Source of the DNA: Nomia melanderi
Taxonomy: Eukaryota > Arthropoda > Insecta > Hymenoptera > Halictidae
DNA length: 64,000 bases
Assembly: GCF_051020985.1 (NCBI RefSeq)
Contig: NC_134999.1
Location: 29,545,160-29,609,159, forward strand
Direction of reading: 5' to 3'
A model generated the notes under the pieces. It did not search any database, was not told where the DNA came from, and was given only the letters and a program-made list of their open reading frames with translations. The translations under genes and the position numbers were made by a program. Of the stretch, positions 11,181 to 24,748 are shown piece after piece; positions within the stretch are counted from its first letter, which is position 1, and each line of letters opens with the position of its first letter.

Positions 11181-13269
11181 GTAAAAGAACAGAACCGTCG
11201 ATAGGTAGTACCACAAATTTTAGCGAATCGCCTTGTCCTTTAACTGATTAAAGACTCATTTTTTATCTTCGAAACCTGTACGAATACCTACGAGATTCGG
11301 TAGATTTGCAATGTTTCTTATCCTATATTGAACGCGTTGGAATATTGAATATAATATTGAAAGTATAATGTTATAGTAGTGAAATTATACTCGAAATTAT
11401 TATATTAACATGTTACGAATGTTTCAATGATTCATTTAAATCTGTTTTAATTTAAACGAGCATTGTAATCACAACAATTTATAGATTTTCTGTAAGTTTC
11501 CGGATAAGATACAAATTTTTTTAATAACAATTAATACAAGTTTCATTAACCCCTTGTCTTACAATATGTGTCAGACTCGAGAAGATTTCTAATATGGTGT
11601 AACAAATATAAATGTCATTCAATTGTTCTGAATTCAAATGAAACATATTTCTTGTTAGCAATTTCTATAATTTAGTGTACATCTAGACGCAGAAAGAGCA
11701 TGGAATTTTTTAATTACTACTGCATTATTAACGATAAACAGTTCTAACGAATGCAACTGCGAAGTTAAATTATAAAGCAAGGGCTCAATAACTCTACCGA
11801 AAATTTATAGAACCCTTCTCTTTTAGAAAACAGTAAGGTGTAAATATTCACGTACACTATAAATATATAAAATTCACAATTTACTCGCATAAAATAATAT
11901 CAATTCCACAGTGACGTAAATAAACAATGAACACGTAACTAGAAATATAAGATAATTGTTCAGAATCATAACTCTTTTCTTCTCGGAAGATTAACAGTAC
12001 ATTTCACCGTTGCAACAGTTAAAGTTTTCGAATAATAGACATTAGATCTGACAAACTACCGTACATTTAATAATACAAATAATATCCCCTATAATATTAT
12101 TAATCTCATTTTCGTTTACACCGTAATAACGTCATTATTTCCATTGTTATTACACGTGGGTAAACGGTTCTTCGATAGCCGAGGAAAGAGGACGGGGTGG
12201 GGGAAAAGATGGACAAAGAATACTTCAAAACTTGCCTTGTATAATTCCGCAAAATGTTTAGCATACAAAGACAAATATAATGGTCGCCGAGATGAGGTTG
12301 CGACGAGATCACGAGCCTCGGGCGGGGATGGTTAATTCAGTTTCAGGCTCCATCAGCCAGACACATCCCCTTGCTTGCCTCTGCACCCCCTTCCTGAGCC
12401 TCGTCATCCCTGAACGTCTTTGTACGCCCTCGTCATTACTCTTTCTCTCTCTCCCTCTCTCTCCCTCTCTCATTCTCTCTTTCTTGATCAAACGTGTATC
12501 CTCGTCCCTCCAGTATCTCGTTAAGTCTACTAACAAATATCAAACGGTTTGATTCGATGTTTAATTACGTGCTCCTTTCATAATTGGTTGGATATTTTTA
12601 GATAGACTACTTTGACGGTATGAGCAGTAATAATGACGGTTTCGTTGTACAATGAAAATCAAAAAGAAAAGAAAAAGAGAACCAAAAAGGAATTTTTGTT
12701 GTGTTAAGCTGCACGAAAATTTATGAAATAAAATATTCATTAGACTTTATTGAACTTGTTGATACACTAAATGTTAAACACTTGTGTGTTATTTTGAAAA
12801 TATTTTATGTACGTTACGAATTTTTCCATTGCGTTCGTACGATTTCTTGGAAACTCAACTCCTTTGTTCAACAATGAGTTACATGTTATAATTATATCTT
12901 TTCCTACTTGATTTTCCCCCACAGTGGAAAGGTACCGTTAAGCAATGCTTCAATAACGATAAGCTTTTCGTAGTAATCACATCGTTTACTCATGTAACGA
13001 AAGACGGGACTTCCGATACAGCAAATTCTGACTGGTGACATGATAATTGTAAAAATACTACAAATTTCTTGCTTCTACAGAACAAAATTCCCAGTCATCC
13101 TGTTGAATGAGTTCAATTAGAGTTAATGAAGAAGGTGTTTGGACGAATAAAAATGCACTCGATGTACTGTGTTGCGAGTGAATTTCGCGTGTTTTGCATT
13201 TTATCGATTTATGATTGTCTGTCGTATGTTATTCGTATGTTATATATGTATTTATGTATTATATATTTA
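11181..13269. other. Intergenic DNA
   Basis: Mostly AT-rich with no gene recognised. A GC-richer patch at about 12170-12430 precedes a pyrimidine microsatellite. Open frames there are short, overlap on both strands and match nothing I know. Confidence 0.45.
12440..12485. repeat. Pyrimidine (CT/CCCT) microsatellite
   Basis: An almost uninterrupted run of CTCT and CCCTCT units on the plus strand. It explains the low-complexity Leu/Ser and Arg/Glu stretches of the open frames that cross it. Confidence 0.85.
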
Positions 13270-13499
13270 GTAACACTAGAGCTACCGTAACTAGTCAGAA
13301 TGACTGGTTTCAATTTTCTTATTTCGCAATTATTGATATCTTTAAAACATCGAATATTCAAAATGATTGTGAAAATAAGCAGTTTCGCTTGAATACAATA
13401 ATGAATATCCGCAGAAACTGTAAATAATCTATTGTTACAATTTTTACAGAAATTACATATGTATCGTATTAAATACTCCGTATCTCTAATGTTAAACAA
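13270..13499. mobile_element. Family A-like element (copy A3, one end decayed)
   Basis: The left end TAACACTAGAGCTACCG and the interior phrase TTATTTCGCAATTATTGATAT match family A. The right end near 13488-13499 (CTCTAATGTTAAAC) is a weaker match. The interior resembles copies at 32569 and 37182, so these three form a longer sub-type. Confidence 0.45.
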
Positions 13500-13571
13500 T
13501 TCATCATTCATACTACACTGCGCAACTCTAAAAAATTACAGTTGTAGTTTTCCTAGGCTGTTGTCTAAGTG

Positions 13572-13825
13572 TTAACCCTTTGCACTCGTATGTCGTGCCG
13601 ACAACACTAATTCACTCTAAAACACGTACGTCACGTTGGAAATTGTTTTAAAAGGTACCACGCTTTAAAAGATTGTAAAAATTCAATCTTATTATAATGA
13701 CAATAAATAAAATGAACATAAAACCTCGAATTTTACCGCTGTAAATTGCTTTAATTCATTTCCCTAAAGATAAATACAAGTTCACACCCAACAACATTGA
13801 AAATAAATCCAGTGTAAAGGGTTAA
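13572..13825. mobile_element. TTAA-type miniature element, family B (copy B2)
   Basis: It begins TTAACCCTTTGCACTCGTATG and ends CCAGTGTAAAGGGTTAA. About 254 bp, non-coding, flanked and ended by TTAA. Confidence 0.6.
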
Positions 13826-16427
13826 AGTATAAAAATAAAACAACAAATTGAACGGAGTATTTGAAAATCGTCTCTGTTAAAAGGAAAAAAAGCTAGACAG
13901 CGTGACTCCGCAGGCGCGCTTCTCCCGTTCCTGAGCATCCACTTCTTCACAGCTTCTCTTGAAGCCGTGGAACACTCGAGGCTCTCAAATATCTGCGCCA
14001 AGGGATGACAAGCTGTTTGTAATATAACTTTCGTGGCTAATCACCGTTCTCGTGGTGGACTGAAAAGTTTATCTCGAGGGATGTAAACGGGATGCTAGCT
14101 TCTTGTCGTTCTTAATTTCGGGTGCAGCGATGCACGCCTGCGAAGCTGATTCTGGTACCATTTTTTAAATCATTCTTTTTAAACACTGATGTTTCTATAT
14201 GTTTTTCAAATTGATTTTATCTAATAACGATAAACAAATAGTTCAATGAAACAGTATGGAGTCAAAGTTTGTAATTGTATTTTTTGCAATATTTAATTAT
14301 ATTTCACGATAACGGTAATAAATTCGGTTCTATTATATAGTAAAATGTTACGATAATTGAAATAAGATAAGTGTAATCTTTTATCAGACAATTATCTAAA
14401 CCAATTCTATTGTTGTATATGGTCTTTGGTTAATGTTTATTATTATAAGATTAATGAAATATAATAATTGATTAGAATCTGTGACGTATTTTCTAGAGCA
14501 CCCTAATTTATTAAACTGACAAATATTTTCCATTATGTGTGAGATATCTCGTAACCTTATATTAACTCGGTAAAATAAAGTCTGTACACATTTTTCAAAT
14601 GGCGCCAGGGTTCGGGAACCTGAAACAAGTGATATTTTCAAATTTCTTTGGTTAGCAGTTCCCAATGCAGACGTCCCTAGTCACAGGAATCGAATTACGG
14701 TAGAAAGCACCAAAAAAACGGCCTCGTGTACCACCGTCCTGAATACTGTCTGTTTCTCTGCAGATTTCTTTTTAGTGGCAACGATCCTTCTTCGGGTCTC
14801 ACTAATTAAAAGAGATTGTCTCGTAATTTATTTGGACCACACATGAATTCCACTTGTAGGGAACATCGAACAGTTTGTCTAATATTCCAACAGATGAAAT
14901 ATATTAGTAGACCATTTAATTAATAGGCTATGCTGTTTAACAATTAACAACACATTTGTCAATTCCCTTTTCTTCGAATAAATAATACTAATCCTTGGAA
15001 AGAAATGTCCACATACAGTTGATTACCTAATAAAGAAACATTGCAAAAAGCACTAAGTTCTGAATTTTTGATATTATTCATATAGTTTTTATTCGCATAA
15101 TTTATATTATTTATATAATTATCATTCCACACATGTTTGAATTATTGGATGGTGATCCATAAATATTCAGTCGTAACATAAATACTTACATTCGCATATT
15201 TTTTTGTGCTATCACTTTTATAGAAAAGTAAAATAATCGTATTCAGTTAACCAAAAGTTGCTTCTTCTTCGTTACGCTTACCTCTTTCCAGTAAATTATA
15301 ATTAAATTCCGATTCCAATCGAACTTATTCACATTAAAATCGCATATTTCACCCTTTGCGCTCATGGTATAACAAAGTTACAAAGTATAACACTCAATGT
15401 CAACCATTCCATAACGCACCATATGAAATATTAAAATGAACTGGTTTCTTTCTTCAATATACGTGTAATCTCCCATTAACTTAATCTCAAAAAACGTCGA
15501 AACTGTCAAAGTGTCAAAAAATATTAAAATACAGTAGGACCCAGTACGATTAAAAATTTGCTAAAAAATAACTATGAAAATCAGACTCTTCATACGAAAA
15601 TAATACAAACAGAAGTTGAATCAGTATCCAAACGGCGTCTGTGGAATTTGACACGAAATTTGTAAACACTGAAGTCCCTATAACGCGGAACTTTTTAATC
15701 GCGTTATGGGGGATCCTACTGTATCAAAAATGCCTGAATCATTGGTCGGTGATCAGTGGCGAATAAACGCCTCACCTGTCGCGAATTCCGGTGGAATGGG
15801 CATACACCTACGTGTCGCGAGCGGATTGGCACCGTTTCACACAAGCGGGGGATTCCCCGTCAGCGAGACGTGTCGAAAGAGATGTTTGCCCGTAAAATAT
15901 TGGATATTGTCTTAGCAGCGGAGTTTCCATGAAAATCAACGGGGCTCGCCGAGCAAAATCAAATTTGTCTAGGTCGCCCCGGAAATCCTGAAGTCATTTT
16001 CTTCTCCTCTTTCGCTCTCCTTTCGTCTCCTCCGTTTTCATCCGCCTTTCCCTCCCTCTCTTTCCTTCCGCCACCCTCTCTCTGTCTGTATCTCTCTGTT
16101 ACTCGTCTCGTTTCACGTTGTTGTTCCTTAAACCGTTGACTTCCAAGAGACCAAGCGGAAGCGGGTGCGGCACGAGCCGATGTAAGTATCCTCGCAGCCT
16201 ACCCGGATTACAGTACCGACCATTTTATGATTTTATTACTGAACGAGAGAACGAGTACTACCTCCTTAGATGGCTCGACGGATTTCTTTTTTCTACTCCG
16301 CGCTAGGGATCTGCGGATTTTTGGGTTACTAGGTTGAACGGTGTTTTCGTACAGGAAAATTTCTTGCGATCGGATTGACCGATTTCTTGAGCACTGTTGA
16401 TTCGAGACACGATAACCGATTAATCTG
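13826..16427. other. Intergenic DNA with GC-richer patches
   Basis: No gene was recognised. GC-richer patches lie at about 13890-14160 and 15660-16320, the second with a long pyrimidine tract at about 16000-16110. Short open frames there have no family resemblance. Confidence 0.45.
15349..15515. mobile_element. Truncated family B element (copy B3)
   Basis: It starts CACCCTTTGCGCTCATGG and follows copy B1 closely for about 150 bp, including TCTCCCATTAACTTAATCTC. It then loses similarity, and the terminal TTAA ends are absent. This is an old truncated copy. Confidence 0.45.
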
Positions 16428-16569
16428 TTAACTGTGGAATTTAGTTTCAGTTAGGATATATTTTAATGAAAATCCGAAACAAAGAAGAATTACATAAGAA
16501 TTCATCGTTGAAAGAATTAGTATCATTTCAAGCTTTAAAATGACATGCTTACTCGTCAGACGCAGTTAA
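16428..16569. mobile_element. TTAA-ended element, family M (copy M1)
   Basis: It starts TTAACTGTGGAATTTAGTTT and ends AGACGCAGTTAA. A longer relative at 37623-37847 has the same start and end and the shared interior phrase ATCGTTGAAAxAATTAGTATC. Another TTAACTCTAGAACTATTG (family A-like left end) begins only 5 bp away at 16574. Confidence 0.5.
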
Positions 16570-18135
16570 ATTTTTAACTCTAGAACTATTGAACACACAA
16601 TAACAATAATTTTCCAAATTTGTTCGAAAAAAGTCTTCGATTAAAAATTTAATTTGACGGTCATCGATAAAGTTGTCAGTAAATGCCAAAAATAAGCACA
16701 ATAATTTTCAAGAGACAAACTTTAAAGTCAAACATTTGAAACTTTAAAAGTAATAATATAACCAAAAATACTTTGATCACTTGTAATCACACAGCGTAAC
16801 CAATGAAATTTCTCATTACTTATAACAGTTATTTGAAATCAATATAATATACATTATTCATAATGACTGGTAATTTAAATATTTTTAGTGTTTATTGCTA
16901 GTGACCGTAATTTTGTGTTATTTATGCGTTGTACATAAAAGGTGTATGCTTAGTACACAAAATGAGAATTTGATACTTCCGCAGATGAGGATCACACCCG
17001 GAAGCGAGTTAATCACTTACATTTCTATGGCTCGCGATCCTCAAGAAAGGACTTTGCAGCCCCTGTGGTCCGCGGTCGGTAGTTTAACGACCGCTATTAT
17101 ACAATATACAGGTATATACGCAGGTATATGACTAAATATAACTATAACCTTGATTACATGCATTGTCATTCCTAGCTTGTACAGCGTATAATAGAAAACG
17201 CAGCAGATTTTAGACAAACGTATATAAATTCATAATGAAATATAAACATGCAATTTCTATTTTGGAGGGACGTGCCCATTATGGATCAGTACGCAACCTT
17301 TTCCACCCGAATGGATTCACTAGTTTATTAAGTGGTAGATTCATACAAAATCACATTTATGATCAGCCATTCAGCCTCAACAATATCTAATAACCGAAGC
17401 TTAAGTTCGATTATCCGCTACAAGCCAGGCATTTTCTTGAGGTAGAAAAATATCTGTTAATTATTGCACTGTTAGTAGACCCTAGTATAACCCGGTTAAT
17501 CCTTTATACATTGTATGAGTCCACGTTATGGGAAATCGTGATTTTTCGAATTTTGCCTGATTCATAAATAGCAGAAATTTCTGCGTTTTATTGTGCATAA
17601 ATATACATGATTATAGATAATTATATATAATATATATTTTTTTCTTATAAATAAATATAGTGAATATTTCCAGTAATCTTCGTATATGTTCTTAAGGACA
17701 TGATCCTAAACAACTTTTTCTAATATCTTATTTCGCGATTTCTTATAGTTTCTTACGTATTCATTAAAAAATTTCGATATTTTATTAGAAAAGTAACGTA
17801 AGTCAAATCTTCCTACTTTTAAGTATATAAAGTCTGATGTTTCAACATTTAATAAGCAGTTGTTCACTAATTCGTAATTAAAATTGATACTAATTAAATT
17901 ATTTTATTTAATTTAATGATTTCTTAATTAAAACCTAAAATCACCTTTTAGTACCATACCTCCAATTTTAAGCAAAATCCCCCAGAAAAAAGTTTATTCT
18001 ACATTTTCACTTAATTTTGACAGTGTAATTTAAGAATCATGATACCAAATTATCGATAATTAATTAAATCTTGCTTGCTTCAGTTACAAAAAAGTGATAT
18101 ACAAAACGCTGAAAATGCCCCCAGCGGTCAACGTA
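16570..18135. other. AT-rich intergenic DNA
   Basis: A family A-like left end starts at 16574, but its right end could not be placed. A short GC-richer stretch at about 16980-17115 is preceded by CTTCCGCAG, an acceptor-like site, and keeps one plus-strand frame open. I do not recognise it and do not call it. Confidence 0.4.
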
Positions 18136-18731
18136 TTAAGGTAAAGGCACCAGCAATTGACCTGGTATCAGTAGTTGACCATTTTTCAGGAGAACGTAAA
18201 AAATACAGCTTTTAAAAGTAATAATCTCTCGATAAAGACACGATACATACGTTGCAGCATCTACCAAGCCAATTCCGAAACACTTTTACCTGAATGAAAT
18301 TATTTATCGTAAAAACAAAAAACCTATTTCATTTACGTTCGTTGTATGCCTCCGATTTTCAACATGGAATTAACTTCTTTTCATTTGTATTTATCCCTTC
18401 GCTTGTAATTTCTCATAATCGCTGCAGATAAACGATATTAAAGAAATCACCTTTAGTGTCTTCGGTTTTACTATAAGTAGCCAACTGCTAACTAACATAT
18501 CGTTTTAAAGGATGGTCAACTTCTAACGCGAGTATTGAATTTTCAAAAATGTCTATCAAATTTGGATAATATAACTATTCTAAAAAAGTTCGCTTTGTTA
18601 CGTAATGTAAGAAGTTCAAACAGTATTTTCACGCATAGAGGCTGTCTATTTAATGAAGGAGCAAGTGTTTACTGTCATTCACATAGAATATTTTTTTTTT
18701 AACTGGTCAACTATTGGTGATTTTACCTTAA
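18136..18731. mobile_element. TTAA-ended element, family C (long copy C1)
   Basis: It starts TTAAGGTAAAGGCACCAGC and ends GGTGATTTTACCTTAA, so it has inverted ends with TTAA outermost. Sub-terminal blocks AATTGACC and GGTCAACT extend the inverted repeat. At 596 bp it is the longest TTAA-type element here, with no transposase. A 242-bp deletion derivative is at 34678-34919. Confidence 0.6.
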
Positions 18732-21700
18732 ATAAAAAAATAAATAAAAATATATATATATAGGATCACATCCTTGTTGACTATGTTAGAAAGCTACAAA
18801 AACATGTTGTTTGTAGAGTCAAGGAACATTAAAAAACGTGAATGGGAAATGGTCAAAACGTTCGGCAGGAACGGAAAGTTTGGCCTGCACCGTCGACTCT
18901 CGTGCCGGCAATACGATCGGTGGGAAAAGGGGCCAATATTAAATCCTAGCTGGGCAGTTTCGTTGGGTAGCCCGTTACCCCTACTGGACAGTCGTAAAAA
19001 TAATAAACATAAATACATAAACCATTGTTTGCGGATTACAGTGTAAAAACCCGTCCTACCTAGCAACATACCGAAGGCATTACCGATCGGAACTACCACA
19101 CCGGTGAAAATATTCCAGTGGCCCTACCTATGTTTTTGCGTGTTAGTGCACTAGCTATAGAAAATAAATCGCCTCCCGAAATGCCTTTCGAATGTACCAT
19201 GTTTTAAACAAGATGGCCTTTCCCTGTTGTCCGGCTTCGTGACCGAATTCTTTTTTAGTGAATAAAAAATTGAAGCTTCTTACTTCTAGCATATGAAGAA
19301 TGCAAGAGGCTTCGCTCATTCATTGATGATGTTGTATTGAATTTTTATTTTAACAGTAGAAGTACCGAGTGTTTAATATGTTTAATATGTAATCCTTATA
19401 AAAATTGCCACAATAGACCTTTGTTCGGTTGATTCATAGATTTAGTATAATATTGAAACTATTTGTCTTTTAAATCATTAAGATATCAATAATTGCGATA
19501 TAAGAAAATTGATTTTAATGAAGTTTGTATGTCGGAGAGTTTATAGAAAAATATTTGATATGTATTTTGTTGTATCTGCGAGCAGCCATAGATACGGGTG
19601 AACATAACCTCCAAAGTGGAATATGAAAATCATAATTTTCTTAATATCTTGAAAATGATTCATCTTGAGAATAAATGATTAAACAGAGATTGAGTATTCT
19701 TTAACAACAAATTTAACTGTTCAAGCGGTTCTCGAAAATATGAATTTCGAAGAAAGATTTTTTATTTCATCCCTCTAATTCAAAATCTCCAGTTAACTAT
19801 AACTATAAGGTACACGAATTATGTTTCTCTTGTAGCACTAAATAAATAAATCGGTAAGAGTTCCCACATATTTAACCAACTGACGATACCTTTCTTAATA
19901 TTCTCTTATATATTATATTAAGCATTGAATAGCGTTTAGCTACCCCATCGACATGCTGTACCATTCCTGAAAAATAATGGGCGCAGTTTGAATATTTACC
20001 TACCTGACCCACACAAAAATTGGGTTAATCAAATTTTATTGGCCGCTATTAAACTTTAAGACCGATGTCAATTCTTACGCCTTCGAACAGTGGTTCCCAA
20101 CTCGATGCAATTCCAAATTATTCTCACTATTAGAGAAGGGAAACTTTTCATTTCTTCGTCATTGCGAATGCTATATGGTAATGATATAAAATTTATAACA
20201 TTTTTCTTTGATGAAAATAAACAAGTTACAGAAACCCTTTTTTGAACAAAAATCTTAATGCCATTTTGTGAATAAATTCTACAAAAATTCAACCAGATAC
20301 AGTCAAATTGATATTTGAAACTCAAATCCAAAGTTCTCACTGATTTACATTTAAAAAAGTACAATAATTAATAACAATAAATGTTGCTTTTAATCCTTAG
20401 TTACTTTTTGACACTTCTTTCAGACATTCTACAATTTTTAATACTCCTTTAAATCCAAACGTAATAATTTGCTTGTTGTTTCCTTTAAAAAAGTTCTTGC
20501 ATAGTTTTTTAATGCTTTTAAAAGACTATGCATTACTGTTTTACAAGCTGCATGTTTCACAAGGTTATAATGGAAACCGGATTTATTTCTCGAAATACAA
20601 TGACTTAAGCTTGTGGTCAGAGGGATTTGAATTCACCGTTTAAGATTCTACCCTCGTTTGTAGCTTTCAAGTTAAGCCAATTTCTAATGTCAGGTAAAGA
20701 TGTCACTAGGCTTTAAAAAACGCTGGTATATGTATACAGGAAACAGGTGATATTCTCTTGTAGTCGACACTCTTATGATTGGAACTATAGTTTTTAATTA
20801 TACGTATAATAAAGTTTCATACCTCATAGAGCCATTGAAATTCTGCTTCTCATAAATTCGACAAATGCTTTGACTATCAAATAAGCATCTATAAAAATTC
20901 TCGTATGATGAAACATTGTATTCAACGAAGTAATTTTAGTAAATTTCTTGAATTTCTATTAGCCTAAATGATAATTCTATACAATTTGTTATTTAAAATT
21001 AATTGTTACTAACATTTCATAGCAACTGTGTGTTCGATCAAGGTTTATGAGCATTAACATTTTTCTTGTCCTTAATAAATTATTAAAGACAAAGTAGTTG
21101 TATCGATCACGGTTAACAAAGAAATCATAGGGCAACGGGTTAATACAACCAAAAATTTAACAATAAAACTTACAAAAAAGACATAATTTCTTCTTTTTGC
21201 AATGATTAAAAACATATGATTTTCTAAGAAATTAATAAATCAATTAAATAAGTAAATCAATTAAAGCTTCAATAGATGCACAATAGAGGGATTTCAAAAA
21301 GCCAATTGAATTTCTCGGTAGTTTTAGCGTTAATCATCATTTCATTCACATCGTCATAGAAAATTATGATTGTATGTGGCGATAAAACTTTCGAGTGCAA
21401 AGGCTTACTAATCACAAAGCCTTCATTCGAATCGAAAGAAAATCCGAAAAAAGATCGAACGCCCAAAGCCTCAGCGTTGGAAGTTCAATAGATAAGACGG
21501 TGGAGGCGAGGTAATAATTTTTCCCGGATTCCACACGACACCCGAGGAGCTGTCAAAGCTATTCTACCGAGCCATGCGCCCTTTTCTTGTTTCTCTTTCG
21601 AAGCGTTTACTGGAGATATCGTCTGTTTAGTCTCAATGGTAGAACAGACGCCCACTGCTTCTGCTCTCCTTGCTCGGGGTGTCGTATGCTTCGTTCGCAT

Positions 21701-21985
21701 GATGCCTGTGTGGCCACTTCGTAAAATGTCACGAATGTAACACTCGTGGGCTCCGACAACCCACAAGTGTCGCCAATGAGAAATTTTGTATCTCTCCTCG
21801 GAAGAGTTTTACATCTTGACGAAATTCGAAATACCCTCGACCACCATGGACTATCCTGATTAACACTTTGACTACTATGTCACCTGCATTCGGAGAAGGT
21901 TAACAGAGCAATATGAAAAATTTTGATTTTCCTGTTTCCATTTTGTTATGAAAATTGTTTCAACTGTTTGGGATTTTAATGAATA
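18732..21985. other. Intergenic DNA
   Basis: No gene was recognised. A GC-richer patch lies at 18830-19230 and another at 21470-21860. At 19350 a family A-like left end (TTAACAGTAGAAGTACCG) is followed by the family phrase ATATCAATAATTGCGATATAAG near 19480, so a decayed copy probably spans about 19350-19540. Near 21120-21144 the phrase AAAGAAATCATAGGGCAAC followed by GGGTTAAT recurs at 22205-22230. Confidence 0.4.
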
Positions 21986-22229
21986 TTAATCCCTTATACA
22001 ATCACGAGTGAGACTCGTGGTGAAGATTTCAAACGGCATTTAACAAACATAAATATTACTGAATTCTTTTGAAAGCAGATCGAATATTGTTTTTCTGTTA
22101 TAAATAATTATACTTTAGAGCAAACATAGACACAAAGTGTGTCCAGAAATTTTCTTTTGTTTCATTAAATTATTAATGACGAAGAGGTTGTATTATAGTT
22201 GATAAAGAAATCATAGGGCAAGGGGTTAA
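21986..22229. mobile_element. Putative TTAA-ended element, family D
   Basis: It starts TTAATCCCTTATACAATC and ends ATAGGGCAAGGGGTTAA. Only the outer 9-10 bp are good inverted matches. The right-hand 40 bp recur near 21075-21144, which supports a dispersed repeat. Weaker than families A to C. Confidence 0.35.
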
Positions 22230-23390
22230 TTTAATAAAAATCATGTTGCTCATTGTCCACGGATCAAAACAGAACATTATTTTACTATTATCAATTTATT
22301 ATTTTCAAAGTAAAGTACTTATAGTGGAATGAAAAATTTCTTTATCTTCAAAATCGTCGATAGTAAAATGGTACACGAACTTAATGATGGTAAATACGCT
22401 AAGGGGTTAATTTGAGAGTAAACCTGTTAATACTAACAATAAAAGGACCAACCAGTAAAACTAACTCGCTTTTCATTTTTTGTATAATTTACAAGAATAA
22501 TTAATGAATATATTTAATAATTTTGTATTCGTTCATTTTATACTCTACTTGTTTACTTTTAAACACTATCTCTCCGAAAATTACATTATTACGTAAAATG
22601 AGATTCCACTCATTATCTATCACATTTCGGTTATCTATACTTATATTTCATGCATAAAAGAATGCGGTGCACAAGTAAATCAGTAAGTAATTAAATTGAG
22701 AAATATATACACCATCGAGGCGGAAGAAAATAAACGATAATAATGAATGAAGAAACATAGTTACGTACATACTAATGTTTTTTCCGTTCGAGTATCTTCT
22801 CATTTCAAAGACTTTCCTGTTTGACTTCGACCGTTTATCAATTTCACTCATTGCAGTATGTTTATCTTCAGTTCAGATTGCGATAACAACTGAAGTAATG
22901 GTAAAATCGTGCTTTTTTCATGAGCCGAGTATTTGCGATCACTTTAACGATCTCTTTGATCTTCGATAAAATTATCGGAAGCTTTGTGCATTCAACACAT
23001 TGTATTCCGGAGATGTACCAATACCTTTTTCGCATATCATCGAGTATTAATAAACAAATGTTACCTATTTCGTGAACATTTTACGTTAAAAATAAAATTT
23101 CGATTCCTTTTACGTATAACTGAAAGTATTTCTAAACCTATTAGCTAAAACATTGTACACAAATATTACAATTAAAAAACTCAGAAGAAAATATTCACAA
23201 GAATTATAAATGAAAATTGAAGTGCTGTTTACAGAAAAAACAACATAGAATCACTCAAACCACAATAAAATAATTCTCCAAATGTCCACTGAATAAATTG
23301 CAAAGATCTTTACAGGTTGAATAAAAACAAATTTTCAATGAAGGATCCCGAAAGAATATTGAATAATAAATAAGTCGAATAAATAATTGT
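22230..23390. other. AT-rich intergenic DNA
   Basis: I see no gene, structured repeat or regulatory signal that I can support here. Confidence 0.5.
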
Positions 23391-23614
23391 TTAACACTAA
23401 AACTACCGAGCAATTGGAGTGACTTACTTCTAAGTTTTTATAAAAATTAGAACAATATATTTCCCAAAATTTGATAAGTCCCTTATTATTGCATCTGTAC
23501 AAGTACACAAATTCATTTTCCAATTTTTCGCAAGAATCTTGTCAACATTGAAATACTTGCAAACTAAAAATTCGAAAATGAGTCGATTCGGCACGTCCGG
23601 TAGTTTCAGCGTTA
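23391..23614. mobile_element. TTAA-ended miniature element, family A (copy A6)
   Basis: It starts TTAACACTAAAACTACCGAG and ends CCGGTAGTTTCAGCGTTAA. 224 bp with terminal inverted repeats of about 18 bp and no coding capacity. Confidence 0.65.
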
Positions 23615-24162
23615 AAGCTTGGTGTCTTTATAGAAAAACGTACAAAGTTTTACACCACCTTAACAGTGTCACTCAAATGAATTCTGAAGAGTGTCCCAAG
23701 TTTTCTAAATCCGTGGAGGAGAAGTCCTTACAAATTCTATTTGAGAGGTACCTTACAAGAGGTACCATGAAAATTTGTCCACTTCCGGTAAAAGGGTCGC
23801 TCTCGAGAGACACGTAAATAATCCCACATAGCCGTCAAATCGACAGCTTACCCGTGAGTTCTTCACGATTTACCCTCGTTCCCACCCTCTCAGCGTCCCC
23901 AGCCCTCGTTCATGATTTACGAACGCTTGTGTATACACACGGAACGATGATAAATTAGGGCCTCTCGATTGCTTCGCACCGGGATCAATTAAGCGAGTTT
24001 GTTATTCTTAAGATGAGTGCCGCGCCTGCAACACTGTGGATCATTGCTTGATCATTCATTCCGGCAAGCAAATGTTTATTTAGTATGTATTGGCTCATTC
24101 CAGGAATAACGCGGTTTTTATACTTCCGGTATTTTTAAATATAGAGATAAACATAACTGTTT

Positions 24163-24390
24163 TTATTCTAAAACTACCGAGCATTACTTAGCAGACTTTT
24201 TGAAATTTCTCTTTAGAAACTCCGACAGTGCATCTACTGAGACTTGAATTGATTTACAGTTTAGTTAGCGTGTTGCTGAATCAATTGATTTTATAAATTC
24301 TCCGACAACCATCTGTTATCTTTTTAATAATTGCGAAAAGAGAATATCAAGAATGAAACATTTTGACCCGACTGGTAGGTATAGTGTTAA
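24163..24390. mobile_element. Family A element (copy A7)
   Basis: The left end has TTCTAAAACTACCGAGCATT and the right end TGGTAGGTATAGTGTTAA. The interior (AAACTCCGACAGTGCATCTA) is shared with the copy at 38683-38909, which defines a sub-type with a Gly-poor, AT-balanced core different from the 13270 group. Confidence 0.55.
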
Positions 24391-24640
24391 TCTAAAATAT
24401 ATTCTCCTTCATTATCTATTAATTCTCTATCAATACATTATAATTGATTTAAAAAAAGCTTCGTTTATCTTTATTTAAAAAATAAAAGAGATGCACGCAT
24501 TTTCACAGTGACTTAGCTTTGCATGGTACGCAATGTACCAAGGTCATTACTGTCACCGCCTTTGCTTATAATCCGATGAAAAGTAATGGATTGATCGCAA
24601 GTTACCTCCGTTGTTAAAAAAAACAAATTCTAAATAGAAA
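24391..24640. other. Intergenic DNA between two elements
   Basis: No gene or further structure was seen. Confidence 0.45.
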
Positions 24641-24748
24641 TTAACCCTTTGCACTTTCGTCACTTGATTTGATATGTCTAAATTATCTATATCTCATCAG
24701 TAAATATTGAATATTTCTAATGAACAACTTTCAAGTGAAAAGGGTTAA
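24641..24748. mobile_element. Short family B element (copy B4)
   Basis: It starts TTAACCCTTTGCACTTTCG and ends TTTCAAGTGAAAAGGGTTAA. At 108 bp it is the shortest complete family B copy seen, close to two inverted ends with little interior. It is followed at about 24868 by another AAAGGGTTAAAG, a possible second right end. Confidence 0.55.

Noticed and set aside
14580..14640. GGGTTCGGGAACC as a possible tRNA arm
   Set aside because: It is a small palindrome without the other tRNA arms.
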